Shown here: positions 23,891 to 37,056 of the stretch, in pieces
Layout: every line of letters starts with the position of its first letter
How positions within the stretch are numbered: position 1 is the first letter of the stretch
Assembly: GCA_003260075.1 (NCBI GenBank)
Contig: QLIY01000816.1
Location: forward strand, 1 to 64,000
DNA length: 64,000 nt
Direction of reading: 5' to 3'
From: Phallusia mammillata
Lineage: Eukaryota > Chordata > Ascidiacea > Phlebobranchia > Ascidiidae
Made by a program: the position numbers and the translations under genes
The notes under the pieces: model-generated
The model's input: only the letters and a program-made list of their open reading frames with translations
What the model was told of the DNA's origin: nothing
The model's database searches: none

Positions 23891-26800
23891 ATGATGGGTG
23901 TGTATACAACCGTAGTTTTTTCAATTGCGGTCGTTAGTGGAGCTGCAGTGGTAAACACAGTTAAAACTGAAGATTATGATTTCGATTGGTATCTATCCAA
24001 AGCAAAAATGCTGGACATGACAATCTACAAGCACACAGAGGCCGAGTACTTTCCCAGAACAAAGGAACTGAAAGCAGCTAGGGCGTTTCCCGAAGTGGTT
24101 ACAAGCAGCGGGACTGTGATTGGTCGAAGTGTGGACCAATCACATGTCTTCTACAGCATTCCGTACGGCACAGTACCACAAAGGTGTGTAATTATGTCGG
24201 TGATGAAACCTTTCTTATAAGCTGCTGGAGTGCTCATGACGTGTTACGCTTTGTTTGTTTGGGTTTGGTAAACTGCGCTTCCTCGCATGCATAACGTTCA
24301 AGGTCGACCATGAAACTTAATTTTGTATGCAGTGCACAGGTTTACCTGGCACGTACATTCTAATCTTCCAGTACAAACAATTAATAGGGTATAAAACATT
24401 TACATTTCACCAAGGACTCAGTACAACAGGTGTGAAGCAGGTATTCTCAAACTTTCCACTCCACCATCTAGTTTTACAATATTTTGTTACTGGGTGAAAC
24501 ATATACACGCACGCTTACTTTAAAATTTGAACTAAGTTGCAAATATGATGGGTAAAGTATTGTTATTTTTTCCGGCTCTATGGCCGTCTTGTTTTGTTTG
24601 CAAATTGCGATTGATAGACTAAGGTTTTTGTTTTACCAAGAGGTAACATGACAACTCTGCATCATATTAACATCAAATCCACAACTCACCAAGCGTTTGA
24701 AACACCGAAACTACCAAAAGTGTGTTTAGCACACCTTTCAATTAACCGAGATTTTAAAAAACAAATAACATAGTCGCTTTTTCCCAGATACATGCCTCCA
24801 CAACCAGTCACAAATCAAGGTAATATAAACGCTTCAGAGCCCGATTATTTGAGATGTTTTCAAGGTCAAGCAACCTGTGACGCCGACGGGAATTGCAACA
24901 GAAACGTAGGATTCTAAATGATAACGTCTTAGTCTTAAAATCATTTAATAACAAACTCCTCTAAACAAATAAATGTTTTCAACATTTTTAGTTTCCTTTT
25001 TGAATAAACTATTTTTTACTGTATTACAGAACAATACTATTAGATAAATTAATTAGTAACCAGTTGATGAGTGGGCTCATCCCTATTCCTATAAAGTGCA
25101 CGTCCCAAACCTCGACTTAAACTCAACACTACATATAAATTTACACAATTCTGTTACCAAATTACTTTTTTGCTGACTTTGGTGTCGAACTGTCAGTAAC
25201 TTGATGTGTATTACATGTGTATTACATTCATCTGCAGTTCAAAGAGGAATGCTTGGTTTTAAACGTGTTTGTTCCTGCCGCTGTGGATTTAACCAACCCT
25301 TCGTCAAGCAAACTTCCCGTGATGTTCTGGATACACGGTGGAGCGTTTTTCTTTGGTGCGGGGACTATGGTTATTTACGATGGAACATTGTTTAGCAATA
25401 CCACGAATACCGTTATGGTGGCAATTAACTATCGATTGGGTAAGTAATTTCTGAGATAATACTTTCATTTTAGAACTGTGAACTTTTTAGCACCTGACAA
25501 ACCTACTTGACATAAATCTTCAAGTATTTTAGTGAAAATAAATAATCTGACAAAGATTTTTTTGTTGGTCATTTAATTTTGGCTTGCAGATGCACTTGGT
25601 TTTTTGGTGCACGAGGAAGGTGGTACGAAGTTTGAAGGAAACCAGGGTTTGAAAGACCAACAACTTGCCATGCAATGGGTGCAAGACAACATCGAAAACT
25701 TTGGGGGAGACAAAAACGAAGTAATTATGGAGTTATTATATAATGCGTTTCTTGTAAAATTGCTTAAACGTTTTGTTCACAAGTAACCTTATGCAAAGAT
25801 CATAGTTTCGACAATCATTTTCCTCTTTCAGTTTATGTGATAGATAACATTTTTGGGCCGGTTTAGTGATTTTTAACCTGTCATACGCGTTCCCCCAGAG
25901 ATACGCCAGAGTTTTCTGGATAGTACGCGAGTAGGTTACTGTTATACTTAAACCAAGGCAAATCAAGAATCGCAAATCAACTGATCGAACTGATCAGCCC
26001 TGACTTGGGGAAAATTTCACAAATTAATATGCTAACTAGTTAGGAAGATGTTTGGACTGTTTCATAAAAAACAAGTACAAAGCATAAATCGTTTCCATAA
26101 ATCAACAGAAATATATATTTCGTCCTATATAAACAGACATCACCAGTTTCTTATTCAAATAGTGATCCCATACATATGTTATAATATATGAGGCATATAT
26201 TTTGTGCCGATTTGAAGAAGCGATTTATGCTTTGTGCCCTTTTTTATGAAACGGTCTAAAAATTCAACTGAGTCGAAGAATAGCCGCGTTTCTTGGTCTA
26301 CCCATTTCCCTACAAACACAGTTTAGGGTTGTGGACCACCGGTTTAGTTCAACCGCCAAAATCACTATCGTAGGCAAACAGTCTGACTGATGGTTCTTGC
26401 CCGTAGGTAACTATATTTGGCAACAGTGCGGGGGCGCAGTCCGTGATGATGCATCTCATCTCTGACATCAGTAAACCGATGTTCAAACGAGCATTAATGC
26501 AAAGCAACCCAGCAGTTTTCTATTACTATACTCCTGAAGAGGCGAAATGGATTACAGAAATCCTAATTGAGACTTTGGGGTGTAACACTACAGTCGAAAC
26601 AACAACAGAATGTCTACTGTAAGTAAAGCTTTTGCTGGTCTAATAGAAAACGATTTGTAAATCTAGATGCTATGCTTTAAAAGTACCTGTGTTGTGATAT
26701 AATTTTGCCGGTGCACAAGCTACCGGTGAAAAACGACTTTAGAAACGCAACCAATTTTTTTGGACCTTCATGCGCTTCGCAATCGTATTTGGAATGTTGT

Positions 26801-29134
26801 TTGCAATGAAAACGTTTATTAATGTACAAAAAAAGAAAAAAATATTTTTGTTTGGGACCAACTATATAGTTCATCAAGAACAACAAATATTCCAATGCGC
26901 TTCATTTTTAAACTTCATTTTTGAAAATTATACATTGTCGTTTCAGGGGAAGAAAACCAGAGGAAATCGTCAGCGCGCGACGAATAGTAATGGCCACTGC
27001 AGTTGCTGCAAGGGATATTTACAGCATGGTAGAGCCTTACAGGCCAGTGATAGACGGGAACGAGTTCACAGACCAACCGCTCAACCTCTTCCGGGATGGC
27101 AAGTGGCAAAGTGACAAAGAAATCCTAATTGGAACCCAAACAGACGAACTAGGCTATATCGACACATTTTTTCTAAACCGAACCCTGCCACGCGTTTTTT
27201 ATAGGGTTAGTAGAGTTTGTAGTTTTTTTACGACATCGTCGCTAAAGCGTTTTAAACACTGTCACGCTCAATAGACCCTTAATACTATGATGCTGGGAGA
27301 CTACTACGGAAATCTCATAGCTGATACTTACGAGGAGCTTGACAACTTGGGTCTACGAGATAACTACGCTCCGACAGGTGCGGACGAGATCGAAGACATG
27401 TTCTTTGTCTGCCCGACTCGAGCCCTGGCCAGGTGATACCGTTTGCTTCCCCAATATTTCTTCATTTGTGTATTTATTTACCGATGGCAAGAATATTCAG
27501 TAGTGGGCAATATATTTCGCTACATTTTAATCATGTTAACGGAGACCTATAACTTTCTGTAAATTAAACTTGCAAATGGCTATAAAAAGATAATGTTTTG
27601 TACTTGTTTATGGCAATATCTGCCTGCACCAAAAACAACTTTAGTTTTTATAACAATATTTGCAATAAAATACTAAAATATAGGCTGTCAACCACTCAAG
27701 TGTGATATCAGTTATTTATTATCTGCTATACTATTCCCAAAAAACGAAGTTTACGAACGCTCGCTTTCATTTTTCACAAAGGTTTATTTCTGAAACATCG
27801 AGTTTTCCTGCGCCGTCTCCAGTTTACCTTTACGCTAATTCACACGGAACAGATGAAGAGGGATGCACAGAGGAAGAATATCAAAATGGGATTTGTGGAC
27901 TTGCAAAGCACGGAATTGAGAATTACTTTGTTTTTGGAAATGGGTACAACTAAAATTTTACCTTTTTTAGTTTTATGTGCTAGGCCCGGAGCTGTTAGGA
28001 TAACGAGATCCTCAAATGTGCAAAGTCGACGAGAAAACAAAATAAAAAACTTTTGAAAAAAACTTCGGCGATGTCAGCTGATTTTTTTAACTTTTGGATG
28101 TTGTGTACATACATTATGGACATATACGCGGAGCCTACTGCCAGGAGGCAGGAGTTACGGAAAATTTTGCTCCTGTATTATTTAAACCTTTAATTTTTAA
28201 TATAAATTCCTCTTAAACATTAAATCTTATTTCTGTGTATTTTGGCAGGCAAAATTTTTTTTTAACATTAACCATCTGGCCGAGATAAATTACAACCCTT
28301 GTGTGCATTTGAAATGTGCTAAAACTAATGAGCCATTTAATATTACTCTTTTTATGTACAGAGTCGATTATACTGCCGACGACCAACTCGTGGTTCAGAT
28401 GTTCAGCGATTACTGGGGAGCATTTGCCTACAGCGGTCATCCCTCCACTGATGTTAATGTGTGGCCGCCATACATCCCACAGACACAGGTAAGTGTGAAT
28501 ACTTTGTTAACAACATTATTACCATTCTTGTAGTGTAGCACGCTATTGTTCAAATCAGTGGTTCCCAACCAGGAAGGAATTGACTTCATTTTGGCATGTA
28601 GTTTGTAAATATACCTTGGTAATACGATCTGTCAAGTTGATGTAAAGCCAAATCCCAAATAGTTTGTTCCTAGTTTGTATAACTGTTTAAAGTTGCTTAA
28701 AGGAACTTATCTGTCGGGAACCGTTGGTTTAAACTTACATCAGGCACCGTTTGGTTGCCGTTGCGGTCAGACTCGCTTTTGGCAGAGTCAAGAAACTTTT
28801 GTTCTGTTCTTAAGATATCTAAACATCTAAACGCTAAATGCTATAATTTACTGAACAGGGAGGAGGCTCGATTAGTAGTTGGTCCAACGTTCGCATACAG
28901 GCGCCCGCGAGCATTGTGCAAACCGATTACCGCAAGAAATATTGTGACTTCTGGGATTCGATTGGATTCTATGTCAACATAACAACGACAACTCCGAATC
29001 CGGAATCGTCAACTGGAATGACGACTACTCCCTCCATTGAAGACACCGAACCGACCACATCTTCTGTCAATTGCGTATCAGCATGTGCATGGAACCTAGT
29101 AGTGGCAATAATGGTGTTCGGATATATTCGGTAA
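23891..29134 (+). CDS. GPI-anchor-like carboxylesterase, tandem copy 2
   Basis: Exons: 23891-24183, 24788-24905, 25238-25439, 25590-25720, 26407-26618, 26947-27205, 27275-27432, 27782-27943, 28362-28488, 28859-29134. Total 1938 nt, an intact frame of 645 codons plus stop. The start MMGVYTTVVFSIAVV is the first ATG pair that keeps a signal peptide. Triad: GNSAG serine, TDE glutamate, KHGIENYFVFG histidine; oxyanion-hole HGGAF. Exon phases equal copy 1. The C-terminal stalk has only one PNPE unit against about four PNPE/PDPE units in copy 1, then CVSACAWNLVVAIMVFGYIR and stop, a GPI-anchor-like tail with a final Arg. Likely a secreted, surface-held ester hydrolase; the substrate is unknown. Acid and histidine assignments rest on cholinesterase-family spacing. 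Confidence 0.93.
25864..26341. mobile_element. Older hAT element in intron 4 of esterase copy 2
   Basis: Starts TTAGTGATTTTTAACCTG and ends GGGTTGTGGACCACCGG. It is the diverged counterpart of 19248-19638. It also contains an inverted pair of about 40 bp (26055-26095 and 26218-26260) that copy 1 lacks. Confidence 0.6.
28556..28595. mobile_element. Solo hAT left end
   Basis: CAGTGGTTCCCAACCAGGAAGGAATT in intron 9 of esterase copy 2 resembles the left end of the 18008 element. No right end follows, and copy 1 lacks it. Confidence 0.5.
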
Positions 29135-29702
29135 CCGGCAAACTTTCGGTATTTGTGCATTGGTGTAAAAGTAAACATAATTTGAACAACTTTGTGCACT
29201 ATCACACAAAAATTGCTCTGTATATGCTATTTATATTGTCGTTTTGTTTGATAATAATTTTTTACTCGGAGATACGCAAATGTGTTTTTGATGTGCAACA
29301 AGCCTAAAATATCTGTCCTCTACATCGTTTTAAGAATAGACTGTTATTGTACCACAAGGTTCCATTAAAATTGCCGATCATTTGTACTCCGCAAAATGCT
29401 TTGACAGGATCAATTGACAAGTGTGTGGGAAAATTGCACATTTTATTGTGCAATAGGTAACCCTTTGCTTAGTTGCTGAAATTGTTTGCCGTTGCACAAA
29501 CACTATCGCAACATCAACAAACCTGGTGCAGTATGAGGCACGACGTTTTTATTTATCGTAAAAGTTTACAAAATTTTAGTCAACAAATTAACATAAATGA
29601 GGTTAGCATACAACAGATTACAAACACTTGGAGTTATTGCTGTTCTTCACCAACATAAAATAAAAAATAAACTTGTGAAAAATTGAAGTAGAGACCATAA
29701 AC

Positions 29703-30004
29703 CAGCGGTGGGCAACCTGCGGCCCTTCATTAAAGCTTGTGCGGCCCGCAGAGACGCTTGGATTTCAAAAGTACTGGCAAACAAGTCCAATTATTACATA
29801 TTTTTGAGCTGATTAATGTGCCTGATGCTAGTTTTCTGCGATCTGGCAAAATGTGGCTAGAATCAAATACGAATTATACTTGCAGTTGAGCATATTAGGT
29901 AAGAAACAAATCAAAATCACTTTGTGTGATGGCACATGTGCGGCCCTCGATCCAATTTTGACACTTATAATTGGCCCTACAGTAACAAAGGTTGCCCACC
30001 CCTG
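29703..30004. mobile_element. hAT element downstream of esterase copy 2
   Basis: Ends CAGCGGTGGGCAACC and GGTTGCCCACCCCTG with a perfect 8-bp target duplication CCATAAAC (29695-29702, 30005-30012). The corresponding site after copy 1 (near 22567) is empty: GAGACCATAAGTTTATG. Confidence 0.92.
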
Positions 30005-30530
30005 CCATAAACCTTTGTTCTGGAATACATTGCCGGGATACACGAAGTTGGGACGTACGCATAACAGGCATATACACAGGTGACTGAGGCAAGGTGTTCG
30101 AGTTTCATCAAAAATAAATGTAACAACTTAATGCCAAGATAAAATTTTTGCACGATGGCATAAGTATTGCTAAAAAGATGCATAAAAGGGTTGAGATTAA
30201 AAAGATCACGATTTTACGACGAGATTCGCACAAAAATAATCTAGCATAGAAACTTATCTTTAATGCGTGATTTTGTAACTGTAGGTAATGGGCATACCAA
30301 ATATTTTCCAAATTCAAGAATGTTTGGTAAAATCGTCGTTTAACGACCATGGCAAGTTACGAATTAAAACCGGTTCTCACCGACTTTGTCTAGTCAACCG
30401 TAACAAGGTAGGACGCAGGTCTTTGTCGTAACAAGTCAAAAAAATAACCGGTTATGTTCTTCAAACCAAAGTTTGTTAGATTTCACGCTTTGTACACAAG
30501 AATAACCATACCTAACACCAAAATATAGTG

Positions 30531-33500
30531 TTAAACTCGAATTGTACCACCCTCAATTCCGACTTGAATTTCAGATGTGAGGGGAACATATTGTTTTTTG
30601 TCATTGTCCAAAAAGAACATTTTTTCTTCCACAGCCTTTAGGTCAAACCCTTCTTTCCTTAAATTGACTTTGCGTTGTTTTAGAGTTCCAGTCACTTCCA
30701 AAGAATCCGTTAATCTGTGGTATTACAATGAAGAAAAGTAAATTGAGATAAAGTTGCACATTTGCAGCTAAAAAAATATTTGTCGTAATCTTTGATATAC
30801 AAGTGCAGACTTAAAACACCAGTTGGCGGTAATTTGGCCGCAATCGCCTTTTCCTGGCCAACAACTCCAGAGTAACCCGCAAATTGCAGTTGACTGTATG
30901 TGCTTTAAAGCTAGATATTGCGGTCTAGCTGCAACGCATTTGGCCATCATTCACCAACTGTGACCTTCCCTGCTATGCGCTCCATAACGTTTTTTTTTAT
31001 TTTGCCCAGCTATTTCCGACTTGATGATTGTTTTAGTGGAATGGTGTCACTATGTTTTCTCTCACCAAGTGACATAAACTTAACCTAACGATTAGCCTTT
31101 TACCAGTTTTTGTGCAATAGTTTACCTGACAAAACACGGTCTTGCATAGGAAGGAAGATTGTCACAGACAAAATCGTAAAAAGCTTTGCATTCAAGTTCA
31201 CCAGTTTCCAATACAACCGTTGCCATTCCAGCTCGACCTTCGCTTCCTAGAAACGTTACAAAACAGTAGGGATGCGCCGAGCCGAGCCAGAACCCGAGTA
31301 CTCGGTACCGAGCATTAAAGTGAGATGCTCGGTGCTCGACCAAACAGAACATTTGCAGTTTTGGCACATCCCTACAAAACAGTGTTTAAAAATGTTCGAA
31401 TATGACAGATTAATCTTTCCTATCTATAACATGAATCGGTTCAACTGCCGCCTCGAGTCAAGTTATGTGATAAGAATCTAGTAACGACCTCGACCCAGAA
31501 AATGACGTTTAATAAATCCAGCAGATTGTGTTGCTTGTTTTCTTAGCAAAATAATACTGAACTGATGTTTTTTTTATTGTTATTAAGGAGCATAATGATC
31601 CACGTCGATTTAATGACCAATTGATTGTAACTTACTGATATTCAACTAAAAATACTTAGAGTTATAAACTAAGCTTCCAGTAAGAAGACAAACCTGGAAT
31701 CTCGACACCATACACATTGGCCTCCTTGATTCCTGGACCTTGCACAACAATATCGCTCACTTCATTCGTCGAAACATTCTCGCCTTTCCACCGGAAGGTG
31801 TCGCCAACACGGTCACGAAAATGCACGTGATGGTTTTCATCACACATAACTAAGTCGCCTGTGTTAAAATAATTGTCGCCTTCCTAAACGTAGATAAGAC
31901 TGGTTAAGTTGATGTAGTCATTACTTACGTATAGCAACCGACCTTGAAAACGCCGTGAAGGATTTTTTTCTCAGTAAGACTTTTGTTGCCTGAGTAGGCA
32001 GAAATTGCCATTGTTTCGTCGATTCTTCCCAGTAGAAGACCAGTTTCATTTGCATCGGCGACGATGACTCTGTTACAACGTTTTCATTAAAATTCAGATT
32101 TTCGGCAAACATTTGACATGATTTCGATATAGGCCTTCTAGGTAGTGTGTACTTCTTACCGTCCTTTTGAGTTGCGAACAATCTGATCAGTGTCGGGGTT
32201 GTATTTCACAATTACCCCATTTCCAAGTTTCTAAAACACAACAAGATTACTGACGCATTAAGTTTGTCGGGAAATTTCGCCGGGTCATGGTTACTGATGG
32301 TAATCGATAAATAAGGGAATAAAACAACAGCAGTTTCAAACGACCGGTTTAAGTTGCAATAGTTGTAAGTAAAACAAAACAGATACCAAACCACTTTGTT
32401 TCTTAAACAAACAGTCAAACACTATCAGAATTTTACTGTAAAATCATAAAACACTTCAATTGTTTTAACAAGCTTTGTATGATTAAACTAGTATTTGTTG
32501 ACGTAAACATAACAGTCTAATAATTATGTTATTTATCTATGTTCAAACAATCACCTTCATCAGTGGACTCATTGTTCCAAGGCAACCAAATTTATTGTGG
32601 TAGTTGATAAAAGCCACGTTGCCCTCAGTAGCCGCGTAAAACTCCATCACTTGAATATTTTCACCGTAACGATCGAGGAACGTCCGCCAAACATCAGGTC
32701 GTAAACCGTTTCCCAATATGGCTCGAACTTTGTGTTTACGGTCGTCAAGAGTCTAAATTTAAAGAAAAGGTTGCTGTTAAAATCGGTACATGTTGAAGTT
32801 GAAGGCAAAAGTGATAAAAAGTGGAGTACTACAATTAGTGGTTTGAAAGCTTCACATTATTCCATCCTTCAGCAACAAATTATTTTCGTTAAAAGTTTGT
32901 TTTGCAGAAACAGACAGCAATAGTATAAGGTTTTGCAAAAACGTTTTCTCTGAAGCAATCGTTTTGCAAACGGAAGGTGGATTCTTTTTGTCTTCGTTAT
33001 GATAAAGGTTTCAGTTTAATTTCATTACAAGCATCCGTAAAAAATGATTTCAATAATCCATGCATGGTACGTATACCGTATGATTTATCGGTGATCATGC
33101 CAAAAAAATATTTACCGTTGGTTGTTTGCAGACATATCGCATTGTCTCGCCGATGTACTGAATGATGGTGACGTTATACTTGCGACAATCTGGCCAAAAC
33201 TGACTTGCAGAGAACTTTTTTCTTATTACCATCGTACAACCTGCGAATGAAGAACAAAACTGATGGAACAAAATATCATCTCGAGCTTAACAAAATTACA
33301 TAACATTTGGCTCAATTGCACCAAAACCACTGATCTTTGACCAATTTTCGGCATTTAGATCAAATCCGTTGAGATATTGGATTATCACTGTCATTTTCCC
33401 TGGATCATCATTAAACCAACCTCATTTTTGTGATGTAAAGGTTTTTTGTTAGTGATGTTAAGTACCAACTCCATAATTTATTTATACCTCAGCAAGGTTA

Positions 33501-36156
33501 AACTCACCGCAAACCAGAGTACCACAAAACCCAAGAATCGATGCAGATGTGTGGTAAAGTGGCAACGATGTGTAAACGATGTCGCTAGAACTCGGTTTCA
33601 GCAGTGCAAGGGCGTTTGTAATCAGGAAACACTTTTGACTGGAAACTTTTACAGCTTTTGGGAGACCTTAACAAGAACACAAAACAATATTACACTAATC
33701 GTAGATTTTTTTTAATGCGTAAAAACAATTTTAAAAACATTTAAACCACACCACCTACAAGATGTTTAAACCAAGATCAACATTTAAAATTGATAAATAC
33801 AATTTTTTAATTTTAAAGTTCAAAAACAAAATATTGAAAGAAAACGTGTCAACAATGCAGTGGTATGGAATTAAAAACGAATGGAAAAATATACGAAGTA
33901 AAAAAACGTCTCTACTGACCGATTTAATTATTATTGTTGGACCATTTAAGCATATACATCTTCAAAATTATAAGTTACGATTTGTGGATTTTGCACTGTA
34001 CCTGTTGTTCCCGAGGTATAAATGTAACATATAGGATCAGTAAAGCCCCAATTGCCTCTCCAGTCAGACGGAATGTCGTCATTCGTTTGCTTGTCTGAAA
34101 AAAAATCGGTTCTTTCCAAAAAATGTTTTCTAAGAAACCTGACTGTCTATCCCTAAAATAGACCAAAACCAGCATCTGTTGTTTGCTTTAATGTTTTAAA
34201 AACCCCAACACTTATTTCTAGCACGTAAATCCCCGTTATTGACGTACCGACCCTTTCAGGAACAGCAATGCCAGTATTATATAAGATTGTTTGGACACGA
34301 ACTTTTTGTGAAGATGTGCGGGGTCAAGACTTCACAATTCCACGCATTGACGCCATGGCGTGCTTTTGTGGGCATATGTTGCATTTACGGGACTATTTGA
34401 CAAAAAATGACTTACCTACTAAATTATAAAACGATTCATAATCGTCAGTTTGCTCCCCATATACATACACAGTGACTTTGCGTTCCTGAAGATCTTCTTT
34501 GATATGGTTGACAGCCTGTTATGCAATATGTCAATTTTTGTCAGAATAAACTAAATGTATTTGAAAAGACAGATTCGTAAATCTGGAAAATAAAGTTCAA
34601 TAGTGCAAAAGAAGTTTGATGTGAAAGAACTAAGCTGATAATATGCCTGAAATGCTTAAACTGCATTTATTGTCTGTGGAAAAATATTCCAAAACTGTTT
34701 TCACTCGTTGATGCAATAAATGGTTCAAAACCAAAAACTAACCAATAAGCAGTATATATTTCTGGCTAAAATATATCATTGCAAAACCAAAAACATTTAT
34801 AAAATTCCTAAGTTATAAGTAAAGGATTTCCGATTTTTGATGCAAAACAATCAACTAAGAAAGCCGATATCCTAAGTACCTCCAAAAGCGTTGGATCGTT
34901 TCCAACAATTAAAAGCTTCATCTCCGCAACGTCAATACAGTGGAGCAGAGACTTCGCTCGCAGGTTAGTATTAATAAACGCTGGTACAACTCCAAGTGCC
35001 ATAGATCCAACCCATATAGCTCCATAGGCCGGCTCGTTCAGCATAAACATACCAAACTGTGACAAATAGTAAAAAAAAATAGAAATACTGTTTTAACCAA
35101 AGTTGTAAACTGGGGCATTTCGGGTAGGGTTCAAACCTAAAAGACGGGCCTGTGTGCTCATTTGTGCAGCAATTTTATCGACAATCCTATCTCAGACATT
35201 GTTTGAAAAAATTCGATTCATTTTAGCATTTTTTTAAATGTAGTGAAATCAACCTAAAATTGAAAACTAAACAACACCCAATGTATTTTAAACACTAATA
35301 AATAGAGGTATAAGCAATATTTAATGTGTAAGTAAGTAAACATAAAAAAGTCTTATAAATTTAGATTGAAGGCAAAACAGAAAAAACATCAATGACAAGC
35401 AGTAACTATTCGCATCTTTCCGCACAATATTTCTTGCACACTTTGGAGCGTGTTTACAGACTGAAACACACGCGATTGAGCCCTACCTCAGTAGCTAAGT
35501 ACTATTTTGAACTGCATTGTTGTTGGAATTGAGCTGACCACCGCGTCATTAGAAAACTGTCAATCACTAGTACTTTAAGAAGAACTCCGTTGCTATCATA
35601 ACATAATTATCCCCCAAACCAAGACGGTGGGTCACGAATGATTTCGGGAACGATTTGACCCAACCATGTTGCGCACAAAATATAAGTTTGCACTAACAGT
35701 AACGTAGAAACCCTTTCGGCAGGACAAAACACAATTTAACCAGCATCTTGGATGTGCTATCTCACCCTATCGCCGGATTTCAGTCCTTCGGAGCGCAACG
35801 CTCTACCGCATTTGTTCGTCCAGTCCAACATGTATTTGTACGTCCACACTTGATCCTCAAACAAAACGAATTTCTGATCTCCGATCTTTTTTGCCTGTAT
35901 TTGAAGTCTGTATCAAAAACATAAATACCACAATTGTTTTGTTTTTAACAATTGCAAAGTTACACAAACAATTGACTTACATGTTGTAAAAACTTGTGTT
36001 GGACGATTTTAACTTTTTGAACTTGCCTAACAGTGCACCAAATGCCGTTATATAAGCAACGTCTTCAAGAATCCATGGATAAAACTTTTTAAGCAGCAAC
36101 CATATCGAGCCTGCTACCAAAAGCGGCGCACCCAGCACATACGACCAGAATATCAT
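30531..36156 (-). CDS. Fatty-acid transport protein / very-long-chain acyl-CoA synthetase, copy 1 (intact)
   Basis: SLC27A/FATP family: ATP-dependent activation of long or very long fatty acids to acyl-CoA, coupled to uptake, at ER, peroxisomal or plasma membrane. Thirteen exons: 36156-35981, 35907-35766, 35056-34880, 34515-34416, 34094-34002, 33666-33508, 33240-33116, 32752-32555, 32230-32160, 32069-31943, 31883-31694, 31246-31126, 30714-30531. They sum to 1863 nt, an open frame of 620 residues, normal for the family. Order: N-terminal membrane segment ([14 protein letters not shown]), AMP-binding [13 protein letters not shown] near 221-233, [31 protein letters not shown] near 361-369, TGDLV, and [13 protein letters not shown], the FATP signature. 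It ends with TGTLKQRKV and GTIRV. The stop is at 30531. A 108-bp MITE sits just before exon 12. Which vertebrate SLC27 member it matches cannot be told by eye. Confidence 0.95.
31267..31374. mobile_element. 108-bp MITE beside a splice acceptor
   Basis: Ends TAGGGATG and CATCCCTA with a perfect 8-bp duplication CAAAACAG (31259-31266, 31375-31382). GCTCGGTGCTCG and CGAGTACTCGG inside make it strongly self-complementary. It lies about 20 nt upstream of FATP exon 12, in the branch-point/polypyrimidine region. Confidence 0.9.
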
Positions 36157-36546
36157 AGTATGTCAGTAATGTACTGTTACACTAAAATGCACTTTTTATG
36201 AAACTAAACATAAGCAAAAATACTGTAAAGCGAAATAGCGGATTTGAAGACAAAGATAATAACAAACAAGCAAGAAAAACTGTTCAAAACGTTTAAAATG
36301 GTAAACAGTGCAATTTGTTAACGAACAAACCATGAATTACCAGAGACAAAGATGTACCAAGTACCAGACCACGTTTGTACTTATTTCACATAGCAAATGA
36401 TCTTTAAGAAAAAAGATAAGTTCCTTTATAGGTTTTAGGAATTTGGTTGTGCAGCGGTTAATTCAATGTAGGAACACCTCGTTGCCTTATAGCACAATTG
36501 AAATACAGATTAAACGTCTGACCAATTGGGGCTTTTTCCCCTAGAC

Positions 36547-37048
36547 AAGGGGTGCACAACCTGCGGCCGTACAGCCGCATGCGGCCGAATAGACGATCTG
36601 TGTGGCCGTGAACTTGTTTATTAAAATATATGCACTGGCGGCCGTGACGTAAAAAAACTCTTTTGCTAAGTATTTTGACTTTCAAACTGCATTAAATAGA
36701 TTTTGTAAGACTGTAAAGAATATTACCAGCCTAGTAACCCTGTGGATAACACTTTATATACGCCTATTGTGTGCAAACAATGCAAATGAACAGTCATCTC
36801 TTGCGTCACAATATAGATTATGACGTCCTAAAAAGCTCAGACTGGTCGTCAGACTGTTCAGCTCAATCTGCGGATCAAGTTTTAAATTATCCGGGCTTTT
36901 TGGACGCCATTAGATGGTTTATGTATGTGGGACAAGCCCTATTTTCACAGAATAAATTTAAAAACAAAAACAAGCAGGTAATTGGCGGCCGTTGGTGAAA
37001 TAAGGATCTGCGATGCGGCCGTCTTAGCAAAAAGGTTGTGCACCCCTG
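36547..37048. mobile_element. Non-autonomous hAT element
   Basis: Ends AAGGGGTGCACAACC and GGTTGTGCACCCCTG, with a perfect 8-bp duplication CCCTAGAC (36539-36546, 37049-37056). The GCGGCCGT-rich ends and interior (TACGCCTATTGTGTGC) match the nested element at 41122. Confidence 0.92.
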
Positions 37049-37056
37049 CCCTAGAC

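Larger units (their letters stand above)
22760..30190 (+). repeat. Tandem segmental duplication, unit 2
   Basis: Second copy of the block beginning at about 15650. Similarity restarts near GATTATATTTATCATCCAGG and runs to about 30190, where AAAAGGGTTGAGATTA matches the end of unit 1. It is slightly longer, partly because it carries its own hAT insertion at 29703. Confidence 0.8.
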
